64,000 nucleotides of DNA from Parus major. Taxonomy: Eukaryota > Chordata > Aves > Passeriformes > Paridae. Made by a program: the position numbers and the translations under genes. The notes under the pieces are model-generated. The model saw only the letters and a program-made list of their open reading frames with translations. It made no database searches and had not been told where the DNA came from. The stretch covers positions 75,361,356 through 75,425,355 of the forward strand of contig NC_031769.1 of assembly GCF_001522545.3 (NCBI RefSeq), read 5' to 3'. Below, piece by piece: positions 38,294-52,400 of this stretch. Every line of letters starts with the position of its first letter. Position 1 is the first letter of the stretch.

Positions 38294-40341
38294 GTTTTCT
38301 CTTTTCTGACATGTTTATGCACCTAAACACACTTAACTCTAACCATAAAATGAATAAAACACTAACATTTCGTCTCAGAACAGGAAAGACCTGCACTAAG
38401 AGCTTCTGCACCACATAAAGCATAAGAAACGTCTTCAAAGTTTCTTCCATCTCCACAAGTCCTCCAAAGTAGACACCTCATATGGCATTCCTTTCAACTT
38501 GCAGTAAACTAATTTTGAGAGTTATCGTGCTGAAGAGCAACACTTTCTCTTACACTTGACTCAAATGGATTTCAGATTCTTACTGTCTTCCTCTTTCACC
38601 ACAGTAGGGTACCATTTCATTGAGAGCTACTTATGTTCTTTTCTATCCTATTAACCTCTCTAGTGCTGACGCTGTCAACAATGTCTCCCAGTTCTACCCT
38701 CATTAGCAAGTCTGTCTGTTGGCCCCTCAAAATGCATTATTTTGCATTAGAGGATGCATTAGAAGACCTTGTCCTCCCATATGCTTTCAATAAAATGCAT
38801 TTTGCATAGGTCTGCACATTTGCCTGAAATACAAGGAAAGGTGGCAAACAACCAGTTCAATAGAAATGACTCCACATTTCTACTATTTTTCCTGTTAAAA
38901 TATCTGTATTTCTAGCCCAGTATAAGTGTCTTAAGAATGCTTTTGTTGCTGCATTTCATTTCACTTGTCAAACCAGAATAGACTTCCTTCAGAGAAAGTG
39001 TTTTTTTTGCTTTTAAGAGTACTTTAGGAAGAGTGACATTGCAGCTGTACAACCAAACCCCAGGGAGTCACCAGACCCTGGGGAATGCAAATGGTCTGAG
39101 AACATCTCTTTTCATGGCAAAGTCATCAGCAAGTCTTCTTGCTCAAACACCCTCACTGTAAGAAAGGAGGATTCACCCTAGCCATGCCTTCAGCAAATTC
39201 CTCTGATCGTCTCAGTTTGCCTTGGAGCCAACAATCTGATAGATCCATCTCTAAACTTGCTCTTCAGAAAGAGATCTCTCTGTTTTGTATTTCACCAGCA
39301 TAACATAGCAGGAGACATTATCCTGACCCAAAAATCTTTGCACTATTGCCATAAAGAGGAAGGGTTGAGAGGGGTTTTTGTTCTGCTTTGTTTAGTCATT
39401 TTCTTAAACAGAAAGTTTATAGAGACACACAATGGTAGAAAGATATTACCACAAACATAAATACTGTATTAGTAGACATCTTGGCTCCTACAGTAATGAA
39501 AACAAATTAGATCTCTTTCAATCGTTTAATTTAAGCTACATACTAAAACCATCTTAAAGAAACTCCACGGCTTTTCACTTACGCCTCAAGTGTTTTTAAC
39601 TTATCTCTTTATCCCACATTTAATGCCCCTTCTTTTTTTTGTAGTAAATGTTCCAATGTCACCTGGCAAGTGTGGTCACTGTTCCCAACTTTAATTTCAA
39701 CCCCCACATGCATAATGCTTCAAGTACCCTTCAGCTTAATTCACTATCCTCCCTACTGTGAGTCAAAACTTATGCACCATCAATCAAAGCACATTTATGG
39801 TACTTAGAAGCTGCATCATCTCTCCTCACTTCCATGTCATAGGCTGCATACAAGCAAGTCAGTTTATAGAAAGGCTACCCGTCATATCGAAGTAATACCC
39901 TATGGTTTACCCAATGCATTAGGACACAATCTCATGTATGCTTTCATTTCAGTCTTGACTTCATATCAGCAGAACTGGCTCTTGACTTAATAACATGAAC
40001 AAAGCTGAAGTGAGACTTCGTTTTCAGAAAGACCATGCACACGACTAAGCAGGTCCCCACCACATATTTGACAGAAGTTCTGCAACAGCAGTATCCTCAT
40101 TTTGCTGATGGGTAAAATGTAGGCAGACATCTACAGTTATTTGCTTAATTCCATGTAGAAGCTGATTCATTGAACGAGTGCTTCTAACTCTTTGTCCTGC
40201 TCCACACAGGCACAGTGGTCAACCCCAGTAAGTATTTCCCAGTTCCTCCTCACTGATGGAGAGCTCATGTAAAGAAGCATACGCTTGTTATTATCCTGCC
40301 ATGATTTCTTCAGTCCATTTATTCTGAGCAGCTTATGGATG

Positions 40342-41917
40342 TGTGCTGGTTTAGTATTAACAGATATTTGGTGAGGAGGGAAGAAGCCACCCAAGGAAAT
40401 GATTTTTCTAGGAGGTGCCTTCCTCTGTGCTTAGCAAAAACCAATAGCTGGGTAGCTCTGAGAACTGACAACCTATTAAACCATTTAGAAGCTCGGTCCA
40501 CCTCTGTGAATTCCACATTTAAAGACAGTGAAAGCTCTCTCTGGCTTCTGGCTTTGCAAAGGTAACTGGTGCTGGTCAGGCCAGCCCTGCTCCACCGTGA
40601 CCTGCACGGCCTGGTGGGGGAGGGCTGGACCCCAGCAGTGGCCAGGGTGGGAGGACAGGAGGCCACAGGGCCCCAGCCGAGGCTGGGCCGAGCTGCAGCT
40701 GCTGACATCTGGCTGACACTAAGCCCTGGCCACGCTGCCTGTGCCCAGCTGGGGTCTGCTGAGCCCCTGGAGTGGCTCTGGGTGGGCCAGGCCCCCTCCA
40801 CCGCAGCCCCACTGGACGGGAAGCCATCAGCCCCAAGCTGAAATTGAAGGAAGCAGGGGCCAGAGACCAGCCATGCAGCCAGAACAGCCACCATCATTCC
40901 CATTCTGGCTGGGCCCCCTGAGATCTTGGCACAGCCCCAGCACATCCTGAAATCCATCACTGTGACTGCTTCAGCCCCCGCCTGGAAGAAACCATCATGA
41001 CCATCCACAGGCCTGGGTGAGGTATTAACTCTAACCACACAGATGAAACTTTCAAAATATTGATCCTCTCTCTTGAGTGAGAGAAAAGGATAGAGTGAGG
41101 ACATGTAGAAGGTAACATGAAGACACCAAGGTCAGTAAAGAAGGAGCCAAGTCCCAGATGGAAGGAGAATGAAGAGATGCCTTAGTATTGGGCTGAAAGT
41201 TCTTTTGGTAAGGCCATGGAGATGGACTATGACACACTAAAATACCCCATGTAATTAATGAGAAAGTATGGGGAGATGTGAAAGTGTAGATGTGAGCAGA
41301 GGCATCCATAATGAAACAAAGCAGATGTTGAAGTAGCTGTGATTCCATGAGAAGTTTGAACAGAGAGAAAGAGTGATGAAGACCCTTTGCCCCCAGGGAA
41401 AGAAGATCTCTGCTCCCAGAGATGAAGATGATCACAGAGATAAATGAAAAGAACCTTTGGTTTTGAACATCCTTAAAATAATATCCCATAAGCTTACATG
41501 GCCCATGAATTCAGCTGTGGGAAGGCTGTGAAAATGGGAGGAACTTCACAATTGCAGATTTTCCTGTGCAGCTGTTATTCATGGAAATTAAAAGCTATGA
41601 GAGAACTGTTTCTTGTGGAGAAGTCTCTGTAGCAGGGTGAGAGAAAACCCCTCTCCCTACAAAAACTGATGAAAGACTATTGTAGAGGTGGTAACTGATT
41701 TTAAATCCCAGGTTTTGTCTCTACATTGTTATTTGGGAAAGGAAAGAAGTCAGGCAGGGGGAGAAGAAGTGTTCTGAAGGCTTTATTCTGATTATTTTTA
41801 TTCTTTTAGTTCTGCAAATTAAGTTTTCTTTATACCTTTTAAGTATTAAGCCTGCTTTGTCCTCATCCCAATTCATATCTCATAGCACAAAATGAGTAAA
41901 TAATTCTAGTAAGTACA
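40342..41917 (+). mobile_element. Long LTR/ERVL-like element, passerine type
   Basis: The left edge TGTGCTGGTTTAGTATTAAC and the right part (gttctgaaggctttattctg, gcctgctttgtcctcatccc, catagcacaaaatgagtaaa) fit, by my recognition, one long passerine ERVL-type LTR read on the plus strand. It includes a strongly GC-rich block at about 40570-40960 within an AT-rich intron. The length, about 1.58 kb, assumes the CA at 41917 is the end; I found no matching target-site duplication, so both ends are provisional. The long open frames here (261 residues on minus 41104-40319, 145 on minus 41489-41052) are by-products of this block, not genes. It is antisense to GRB10. Confidence 0.65.
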
Positions 41918-42460
41918 CTCATGATTTTAGCCAGCACTAAACCCATTACAGGATGCCAGAGTCATAGCTGGTTAGTGACCACCACATGGGAGCCAGGTTT
42001 GCTGCTGCCATCATTACCTGCTACAGTTTGCAACCACTCATTCCCATCAGTACCTAAAAGTCCATGCAATCCCACAGCACAGGCTATGTACATTTGTTAC
42101 TCCGTGCAACTTCCAAAAGGAGTGAAAAATAACCATCTCTCCCTTAACAAGGACCCTAATACCTATAAAGCTGCCAGCCAGCCCAAGGTCAATCACATTC
42201 TTTCAGCAAGGACTGGCTGTAAATACAGGCAGGATACTCTGCAGAGATACAGGGTTTACAGAAAGAACAAGAAAGTTCCTTTAATCAAAGCCTGTGCCAT
42301 TTTACACTCTTCTTGGTATCTGAAGTCTGACTTCATGAATCTTAAATAATCTTTTAAACACAGAAAATCAAATAAACATAACTCTGCCAGTAAGAAAGCC
42401 TACTTTCACATTCATCCAAAACCATGGAAATTTATTAGCCAAGTATTTTTAGCGACATCC

Positions 42461-42472
42461 TTTTTTTTTTTT
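42461..42472. repeat. poly(T) tract
   Basis: Twelve consecutive T. Confidence 0.9.
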
Positions 42473-45400
42473 ACACCACAATACCACAGTGTATGTTCTT
42501 TTTGACATAACTAAGTTAAGGTATACTTGCTGATATAGACCATGAATGCATTCCAGTGTAATCTGTTTGTCTCAAATAGAAGAGATATGTTCCCATGCTG
42601 GAAAAAATCTTAAAATCTGCAATCCTTGACTTCCCAGTCATCTGGCAGAAACAGTCTTTATTTTATATAGAGATTAAAAAAGACATTTCTAAGGAAGATC
42701 ACGTTTAAGCTATAACTTGAACTGAGCATTTTCCTCTCAGCTGTACAATGTGTTATGTCTTTATGTGAAAATCCCATTTTTCTAGTACTTAAGCTCTCCT
42801 GAAAATTCTTTTAATGTGCAGAAAAGGATACTAAAACCTTACACTAATTCTATACTTATTCAGACTGCTTAACCTAAATTTGCTATAGTACCGTCAGCCA
42901 GCTTTTAAAATCCATTTAATTTTTAAGCATGAGGACAACTTTTGTTTAGCATTTATAATTCTTCCTGTAATTAAACCAACTAACAAGTGAAAATGAAGAG
43001 CACAAAGTAGTTGAATCAAACAATCCTAAAGCACCAGAAGCCTTTGCCAGAAGAACTGCAGTATCAGAAATATGCCCCATTTCACTATTGTGAACAAATT
43101 TTGCCTCATCCTCGTTCTATTTCTCACCCCTAGAAATGTTAGAGCTAGACATGGCTTGGTTGTTTTTTTATTTAATATTTTTTATTATTTTAAAAGAGAA
43201 GCAATGTGAATTTCTGTATTAATTTCTAAGATGATAAAAGCTCTGCTTTAAAGATGAAGCTCATAAAAAAGTAAATTAACTTATACTTTTCTTCACCTGA
43301 GGAACTAGAAAGAAGAGACAGAAACCAAAGGCTAGGACACTTACTAGGACAAACAATGGAAGGAAACCAAAAATTGCACTGCCTGTTCCCCACCCTCTTG
43401 GTACTTTGACAGAAACCAAAAATATAACTTTGAAGGTCAGGGGAAAATAAAAATCCGAAACTCAGATAACAAGTCTCTCAGAATTGTTTGCAAACAGGAG
43501 GGCTGCACTGTGCCAGTTATTAAGAATTACCTGCATTACAAGAGAGATCAGAGGTGCATGGCTGATCAGAGACAGAACAAAAATCAGTTCAGTTTGCTTA
43601 GAACAGGGATAGGAGTAAATCAGGACTTTATCAGGTTAAATGGATTTCATTTGGAAAAAAAATAAAATAAAATACCTGATTCCAAAGTTGTTAAATGTTC
43701 AGGTGAAATAAGGCTATTACAAAGTTTCTTGCAAAGATGAAGTCTAACCAATACCAATTCAGGGAGCAGCTTCTGACATTACATCTGCCCCTACTTCACT
43801 ACACCACTGCTACCACAGTCTTGGAAATCAGTTTCATAGAAAACGGGGTCCATTTCCCCCCATCATCTTCAGGAAGTACAGAGACACAATTAATACTGTT
43901 CTCTTGAGAAATCTGTCTGCTTTTACCAAAGCAGAGAGATTTATAAAATAAAATAGCCTCCCCTTAACAGTCACAGTGATTTCAAACATTCCATGTGCTG
44001 CAGATAAATGGCAGTTTCTGACAGACGATACTCTTAAAAGTCTGAATAAGCAGAACAGATTTATTTCAGACTTGAAAACAAAGTCATGAAACCAGATTAA
44101 AGCCCTAAAGCTTTCTATGTAATCAAATACTGAAAGTCAGTCCTCTCTCCATTAAAGCTGACCTTGCATAGTGACATTGTACTTTAATCTCAAAAATTAG
44201 AGATACTTCTTAAAATATTATTTTCAAAATATATAACAGTATAGTTGCAGTGAGTTTGGATTGTTTCCATCTCTAAATATAACCTTCCCCTTTATATAAT
44301 AAATCACCTTTGAAACTTAGAATTTGCTTTTGGTTAAGGCATTAGAATTCAAAGTTAATATTCTGATGTTGCAGAGACACTGTTTTTACTGACCAACTGT
44401 CATTCTTATGGCATGATTAAAAGCTAAGCTACATAATAAATCAACTTTCTTAGCTGGAAAGCTCATTAGTACTGAGACTATTTTAAGTGCCCACAGCTAT
44501 GTTTTGACATTTGGTTATAACACCTTCACTGAAAGGTTCAAAAGCTTCTTACATAAAGCTAAATACACTTAAAACATTCCCCCTAACAGGGAATATGCAA
44601 AATCCAAGAACATGAAGGAACAGGGTGTAGTAGCACAGGCAAGAATTCAACTCAGCCGTGTTAAAAATGTCATCCAGAAGCTACCAAAAGAGCCTGTGTT
44701 GATACTATTAATTTCCATCCTTTTCCTCGAACATGTTGACAGTAGAAATTTAGTCAGATTACAAAAGAAAACATAAAGGCAATACAGTCATGCCAGAGAA
44801 CATAAGAGCTCATCCTATTTTTTTTACAGTTAACTTTCATTGATTAAATTAGAAGAGCATATAGGCTTAATTTTGGATCACTAACTCAAATGGAAGAAGT
44901 AAGCTGCTCAGGAGGCAGAGGAAGACCTGAGACCAGAAGTTCCCTAATACCTGTTGGACAGTATAACCAGCTATATAAAATGATATAAAAAAATAGTGAA
45001 ATCTATCACATTTGATTGCTTTAGCAATGGAACGGTGCAAATTGCTAAGCAAATATACTTACAGAAGAGGGAATGCACTACCCATAGGATAACAGACATT
45101 TTTTTCCCTCATTAAAGGCATGAGATAAACACAAGAAATGAGCACAGCTCTGATACCTGGGAGAAACATCTTATCGTGAGGTGGATACTGAACCACTGGC
45201 TTCCCTCAGATATGTGAATTTCCCCAGGCACACTATTTCGAACAGATGTGTCAGACCCATAAGCTCAAGCATGGGAAATGAAATGCCTAGAACAACATCA
45301 TCCCCAGGAAGGGCTTTGCAGGCTGCTTCCCTCTTGGGGCTCTCTCTCAGCTGTTCAAGCTGCTCTCCCTCCCAAGGAGTCACCAGCTAGGCTGTGGTAC

Positions 45401-46444
45401 CAAGCTGCCTGCATACAGGTGCCTGCTCAGTGAGGGGGCAGGTGACCCAACACCATTGGAGTGGTGGCAGCTGCACAGAAATTGTATTTGCTGCCACTGG
45501 CATCACCTCACCGAGCTGGCACATGACTGGGGAGTAGCCAAATGTAAGCAAATACATAATGAGAACATCAGCCTCTTGCAAACAGACCTCCCACAGACCA
45601 GTGTGTTCAGGTACCAGCCCCTCACTGAAAGTCCCAAAATCATGCTGCTCCCCTGAGCCATCCTTGTGCAATAGCTGCAGCATGGGGAGGAAGTTTTCCA
45701 CCAGATGCCCACCAACCAACAAGTGCACACCCACCAACAAAGAGATAGGGCATCCCATGCTGCCTCTTGTATTACCCAGCTAAAGGATGCAAAAAGAACA
45801 GCTAAATTTGCTTTTCTTCAGTGACAGCAGGAAATGCAGATACTTTAATATTAAAGACAAAAGTGGATTAAAAACGACATTTGATTTTAAGATTGATTTT
45901 GCACTGGGCTCTCAAATAGGGAGAGCCCTATTTGATTTGTGGTGAGTTTCTTAAAGAGTCACCACTGTGCCCTTATGCTAGTATTAAACTAACTTGTTTT
46001 CAAGGATGTAACACATAAGGGGTGAAGGAAGTAAATGCCCTCTTTTTCGGAGATGGATCTGTAAAGCAAGAGAAGCTCATCACCCAGGTGCCCAATTACC
46101 TCTTCCCCTCCCAAAGCCTTGAACAAGAATTTAACAATAACAAGAAAGGAGCTTCTAAGTACCCTGAATTCATGCCTTGTGAATTTACTCCCCTCTGTGC
46201 CATGGTAACTGCAGATACAAATGTTGAAAGAGGTGAAGGAACACCTATCTGCAGTATAAAAAAAATCCCAAGCCACTATTTCAGATGTCATACACCCATA
46301 CACCATACACCCTCAGTCCCTGAGGGATGAAGGGTGCATTATGGTCTATCTTGAGCAAAGAACTCAATTTCATAGTCCAGCTCCACTTGCTCTTCCAATG
46401 CAACTGCTCTGCCCCAGCAACCATATTCCCCCCTCCAGCACAGC

Positions 46445-46473
46445 AAGAAAAAAAGAAAAAAAGAAAAAAAAAA
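46445..46473. repeat. (GAAAAAAA)n purine tract
   Basis: A-rich tract with regularly spaced single G. Confidence 0.9.
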
Positions 46474-49223
46474 GGCTGAAAATAAATTTTTAATATTGTA
46501 GTTTATGCTAGTAAACTACTCGTATTTTAGGTAGTTTCTTGGTTTAGGCTTACTTAAAATTCTTCATTTTTTTACATCTCACCTTGTAAAATTTCTAATG
46601 AACAAAGGCCCCAAGGCAACCTCTACACAAACAAGACTGTGGGCTCCCTCCCTGCACTGAATCCTACCTTTTCAGAGAAATTCAATAGATTGATACACTG
46701 AATCCTGAGATAATAAACAGGCTTAAAATACCATGTTTGTCAACTATGAGATATTACAATTTTTTTATTCATATCATATGGCTTCAGAGGAACGTAATTA
46801 ATTTTAAATATGTCCAAAATTGATGATTTTCAAGCTGATACTAAAAGGTTGATACATAAAAAATTAAAGATAAAAATACAATAAAAATTATAAAAAATCA
46901 ATCAGCTACCTACAAATTATCTTCTTTGAATATGCTATAGTTTAAATAATTTTGGTCTGTTTCTTCTCATTTCACTGTTTTAAGTCAATCTTCATTACAT
47001 TATGTACAGTCTTTGAGCTAAACTCGATTAATTCAGTTCATCTGTCTCCTGTAGCTCACTGCAGATCTCTGAAATAATCTGTACTAAACACCAATCTACT
47101 GTCTTCCCTTTTCATAATTTTTTTTTCAGATTTCTGTCAGCCCAAGGGTTTGGAAACTAATCTAATGAGGGAAGTTAAACTTTTACACAGCTATTATGGG
47201 TGCCTTTCTAGTAGCCATGCTAACAAGATTCATCACCAAATATAAATGGAAGCATTCTTCAAAGGAAGACAAAGGTACTGTAATGAGCTAGGCAGGAAGC
47301 AGGGTCTCCGCTCAACACGTAAGATTAGTCAGTGTAAATCATTTTGGCATTAATGGTGGTTTTTTTCTAAGGCTGGACAATGACAACATTTATACAAAGC
47401 ATGAGAATTCATGAATGTCTGGCAGTATTGTCTCTGAAATACAAACAGTGTTTGTTTTCCATTCTACACTTTCAATTCAGTACCAGCTAGATTCTGCAAA
47501 GAACATGGGTTAGTTCTGTTACACCAGATAACCAACTCATCCCAGTCAGATCCCACAACTGAAGCATTTCAGAAGCAGCACTGGCTGTTACTAAACACAC
47601 TCCTCATTAGCTACAGAATAACACCATCACCTCAGCCTCCCATGTCTATCCTGAGGCAAATACAGAAGAAAATATATTAAAAGCAAGTAATAACAACAGT
47701 GGTGGAGAAAAAGACTGCTACACAGTATTATTTCTCTGGGCTAAATCTTAGGCATTGTAATACTTCACCTACACCCAGGGTCATTCAAAAGTCTGCCTGT
47801 ATTTACACGAGCTTATATTTTTTGGACACGGGACTGTTCCAGTGTGCTAGGAGGGAAGTTTCCACCATGCTGACATTTACTGTTTCTATAAAAGTTAATG
47901 TTTAATGACCAGCCAGCAAGGTACAGGACAGCATCCACCTCAAGAGTCGACTAGAGTATGATGCAAGTTTTGGCAGATGCCCTGGATCCTTCCAGTTTCA
48001 CTGGGAGCCAAGTGGTCTGTACATACACGCAGGAAATCTAATGCCCACCCAATCTGCAACCAAAGCATATTCATTGTCTCACTACAGGCAAGACTCCTAC
48101 CATCATCAACCAAGAAAGACCAAAGGCTGTTGAGAAAGGACAGCTGTTGGCTAAAACAACCTTAGCACCATTTCCTTTCTGCTGCTAGAGTCACCTGGCA
48201 GAGGTGCCAGAGGTACCATAAGGTTCAGCTCAGCTCTGTCTGCAAACTGCAGTGATAGAAAGCATCAAGTCCAACAAGAGCTGAGAGCACCTTGGGAAAG
48301 GAAGACTTCATGTGAATGTACTAATAAAAGGAAGATAAATCTTTCATCACAGACCCATGGCAAAACACACTTGTACAGAAACTGACAATCATCCCATGAG
48401 TACATACACAGAGAAAGTGCCAGCACTGCATGTCTTATGCTTCCATTAAAAGGCGAGGTGACAGCATGTGCCTTATTTATGCCTGGCTTTAAAATTCTGA
48501 ATAAGAAGTGGCTAAGCAATCTCAAAAAGTACATGTCAAGTACCAATAAAAAGCATTGCCCATAAACTTTACATCTGGGACTGGAGTTGGCAGTATTGCC
48601 TGCTAGAAAAACAAACAGAAAAAATGAGCTCCAAAATATGCATCAACAAAGAAAATCCCAGAAGTATGGAGCAAGAAGGGAAACAGCATGTGGGCAGGTT
48701 AAACCCCCTGAAGTCCAAGAGTCAGCAAATTCTGTTTGGCTTAAGAGTTTTCTGTAGCATAGTGTATTTTGAAATCGTAATTCATACAGCAAAGCTCTTC
48801 CACAGTAGCACAGGGAAATCTATATGATAGCTTTGTCTTGCTACTGAGACACATTCAAGATTAAGTTTGGTGGCATTACACAGCAGTATCACAGAGCAGA
48901 CAAGAGGAACAGGCTGCACTGCTAGGGTAATTGGGGAAAAGAGGAGAAGCAGCAGCAGCCTTTGGGACAGGACAAGGGAGAGCAAATGTGGGAGCCTATC
49001 ACCCTTATGGAAGGCCTCTAAATAGCATCCCAGTGTGAATGGAAGGGTTGGAAGTAAAATCACTACTATGGGTCCACAGCTCTCTCTACTAGCCTCTCAC
49101 TACTGGACAGAGTATACTACTATAGGTTACACACTGCAGAAAACTTGACATTAAAATTTTAAACATTTGTGACTGCTAAATCTTTTGCAAAGTGAGAAGG
49201 AAAAAAATTTAAAATTAACAATA

Positions 49224-49424
49224 CCTGTCATCATCTCCTAAGCATGCTTTCACTTCTTCTTGGTGTTTTTGAAGATGGTAAATACTTGTTTTGCTTGTAT
49301 CTTCACCTCCTACATTTTCCTCTTCAGAAAAGCCACATAGTTTGGACACATTTTTCTTCTTCAAGCCTAGAGGCTTTACTACAGCTTCTGGAATGACTGT
49401 TCCAGAAATACTTAGACTTGCCAG
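49224..49424 (-). other. Unassigned protein-like open segment (possible exon or pseudogene remnant)
   Basis: Minus-strand frame of 67 codons bounded upstream by TAA. It has ordinary protein composition: SGTVIPEAVVKPLGLKKK, NVSKLCGFSEEENVGG, then YHLQKHQEEVKACLGDDD. It ends at a usable donor (GACAG|GTATTG) and reads into a stop two codons later. There is no ATG, and no strong acceptor upstream. I do not recognise the protein. It could be a fragment of a retrocopy, a minor exon, or a chance frame in AT-rich DNA. Confidence 0.2.
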
Positions 49425-52400
49425 TTATTAAATGCCAAATCCTGGCTTGCTGTTCTTAACTTTCTCTTACTTTTAATAGGTATCTGAAGGATATCTCTTC
49501 TTTACATTAGTGGATATTAATATTGTTCAGCAAAACAGTTTGTTCTTTCCTATGACATTTGATTTATAAAGTAGCTTATAGGGAATATAGGAAAGATATC
49601 ATAGATCACATTCTTTGCATTTAGTACTTTACAAAACTTGTCCAATTAGGAGAATCATTGAGAAGTGATAAACTAAATAATGGCTCAGATATAAAAATAT
49701 TTATTGTTAAAGTAAGCAAGTTCATTAGCATACCTACACAAAAGTAGTTATTAAACTATTTCTAGGAAAAAATACTATTCCATCTGCACTCAATTTTGCA
49801 CATTAATTTCAGATGAAACCGTCTATTCTAAAGACTCCTCACTTAACAGAACAATCTTCTGCTCCCCAATCTTTACAAGATATTCTTTTGAAAGAAGAAG
49901 CTGAAGAGTTATAAAGCATCTGCTTGTGTAAAAACAGTGATTCAGCAGGAAACATGTACTTGAAATACCCTTCACAAGAAAGGGCTTATTCACACAGGGA
50001 CAGTTGGCAGGGCTATCTCAGTCTCCACTTGAATGCTCTTTTTCCAGTTTGTGCTAAAGGGATTCAGATGCCTGGGAAGAAGCTAATCACCATTTTTATA
50101 GGCTGTGGAAACCAGTCTTGGTTCAGAATTGCAGGTGCTTATATCAAAAGCTCTCCCAGTGAAAAGCAAAGGAGCACAACAAGTTAATGTTCAACAGAAA
50201 TTGGCAAACCTGCTGCACTCACTGAGCAATGTGGTCAGGTGTGAATTGCAAGTGCATACATAAAACAGTGCAACAACTATGGCTGCTCAAAGTTCAGCTG
50301 CAACCTTTAATACACACAATACACTAAAGAGAAAAAAGCAGAGAAAAACTAACATAGGAATTATTTTAGCCAATTCTAATCCTTTCACAATTTCTGATCA
50401 TGCCAGTCAGGAAGCTTTAGGTCTCCTATAGGCATGTGCTTAAGTCAGCAAGTAATGTTGCACATAATTGGAAGCAAAAATTGCCATCGTCTGTTGCAAA
50501 CATCTTTATCATCAACATAATCAAGGCATACCACCAGACTTTAATTTGCAGTGGTTCTTCAGTGCTTCTGGACACAGGTTTACTCTTTTAAGCTTTAAAC
50601 CAGTGTCAGTGCCAGCAAGGTTTTAATAGAAAGTAATGAATAACAAAGTTTAGTGTAAGAGTAAGAAAAAACAAAGCAAATAGTGGCCACAGAATATAAA
50701 AATATATTTCATTATAATAATCTAATCTTTATATTTATTCTGTGACTAATATGACTATATAGGAGCTAGTTCAGACCGTGTCACAATTCCCTGAGCCAAA
50801 GTTCTTCACGTTATATTTTTCTATGTTCTATTCATTAATCTGGAATTCCAGAATATATACCAGCTCTAAAAATACTTGTACATTCAAGTTCTTGGACAAT
50901 AATATTTATTTCATATGCTACGAGAAAATTGTAAATGCTCCTATTTGGACTGAGCAAACACTCAAGACACAACGTAACATCACACTTATGGCCACTTCCA
51001 TTTCCAAGAGGATACCAAAGCAGCAGGTACCTTGCTTCCCTCCAACACTGCAAAAAGGCAGAACTCCTACAGCCCAGCTCAATGCTTAAAGGCCACATTT
51101 TGAGCATTTAGGTTTCAGCTCTTAATCCCGACCACTAAAATAACAGTGCCAAGATTGATACTGTACTATGTATTTACTGCAGCAACAAAATTAGAAAACT
51201 TTTAGAAATAGTGGATTCGACTGCTGTCAGTCAGCTGATACAGAAAAAAAAATCCAAACAAATTGTGGATGCATAAGCAGTTTTTATTTCAAAAAGTACT
51301 GGGGAAAAGCATTAAGTGGATCTTTCTTGAGAAATAGGCATCGAATTGCCAGTACCCCCTGGGCAAACCATTTTCTTTAAAGACAGCTGTTTCCTAAATT
51401 AATTTGGACATTTGTCTCAAAGTGGCTGAGAAAGAGCCACGTGTCAGGTGACACTGTATGGATCCTTTCTGCAGTACAACAATACTGATAGAGGAAAAGA
51501 AGGATCTGAAAAGGAAGTGGGAAAATGTCAGGCTGCAAAGCTGGCGCTCTGCCATCTAAACACAGTATTATCTATTTCTTCTATGAATGTTCCAACTTCA
51601 AAAGCAGCAGACACTGTAACACATGAAGCCAGACCACACAGGATGTGTTCCCTACCCCAAATCCCCTGATTAAAGGGGGATGTTTACAAATAGCTTCAGA
51701 AGTCACATGCATAGATCTGTTTCACGATTTGCACACCCTGACATAGGTGAAAATAATATTAAAAAATTATTAATTATAAGACACATGAAAAATTGAACTC
51801 ATAGTAAGTGTTCTATGCATGCAAACATGCCACTACACACTGCCTCTGCTGCTGTAAGTTTTAGACTGGATTACATTGCAACCTGTTTCAATTGAAAGCA
51901 AAGCTTTAAAAACACCAGAACACCTACAGCATGGAAAGGGGCGCAAGTTAAAAAACAACCCTCATAACACTCTGGGACTTGTTTTTGCAAGTTTAATTGT
52001 CTTGAGAATCTACAAGTCATGAAATTTGAGTCTTGCTGCCCTTGAAAAATTAAAAAAAGCTGAATTTTTAAAGGACAAGTTAAGCATGGCATGTTTGGCA
52101 AATATTTTAAGTAATATGCTTGTAGTCTTTTTTGCTTCAATAGTCTTGTTCTGTCTGCATTACTATTAGCTGCTCTGATGAAGCAATATTTGAAGATGAC
52201 CTTCAAGGACTTGGTTTCAAATTAAACCATCATGAAGCCTGAGGGTAAGAGAGCTCACTGCTAAAAGAACATGATTATCAATTATTTCAAACCTAAAACA
52301 ATAAAGCTGAGCTGAACAGTCCCTGTAAAAATATTAACTGTTGTCTTTTAGGTCTCTGAACAGACAAAAATCAATGAAGACAGGGTTGTAAGATTTGTTT

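Noticed and set aside
40319..41104. 261-residue minus-strand frame, the longest in the window
   Set aside because: It lies mostly within a GC-rich LTR-like element and shows no domain; GC-rich DNA lacks stops by chance.
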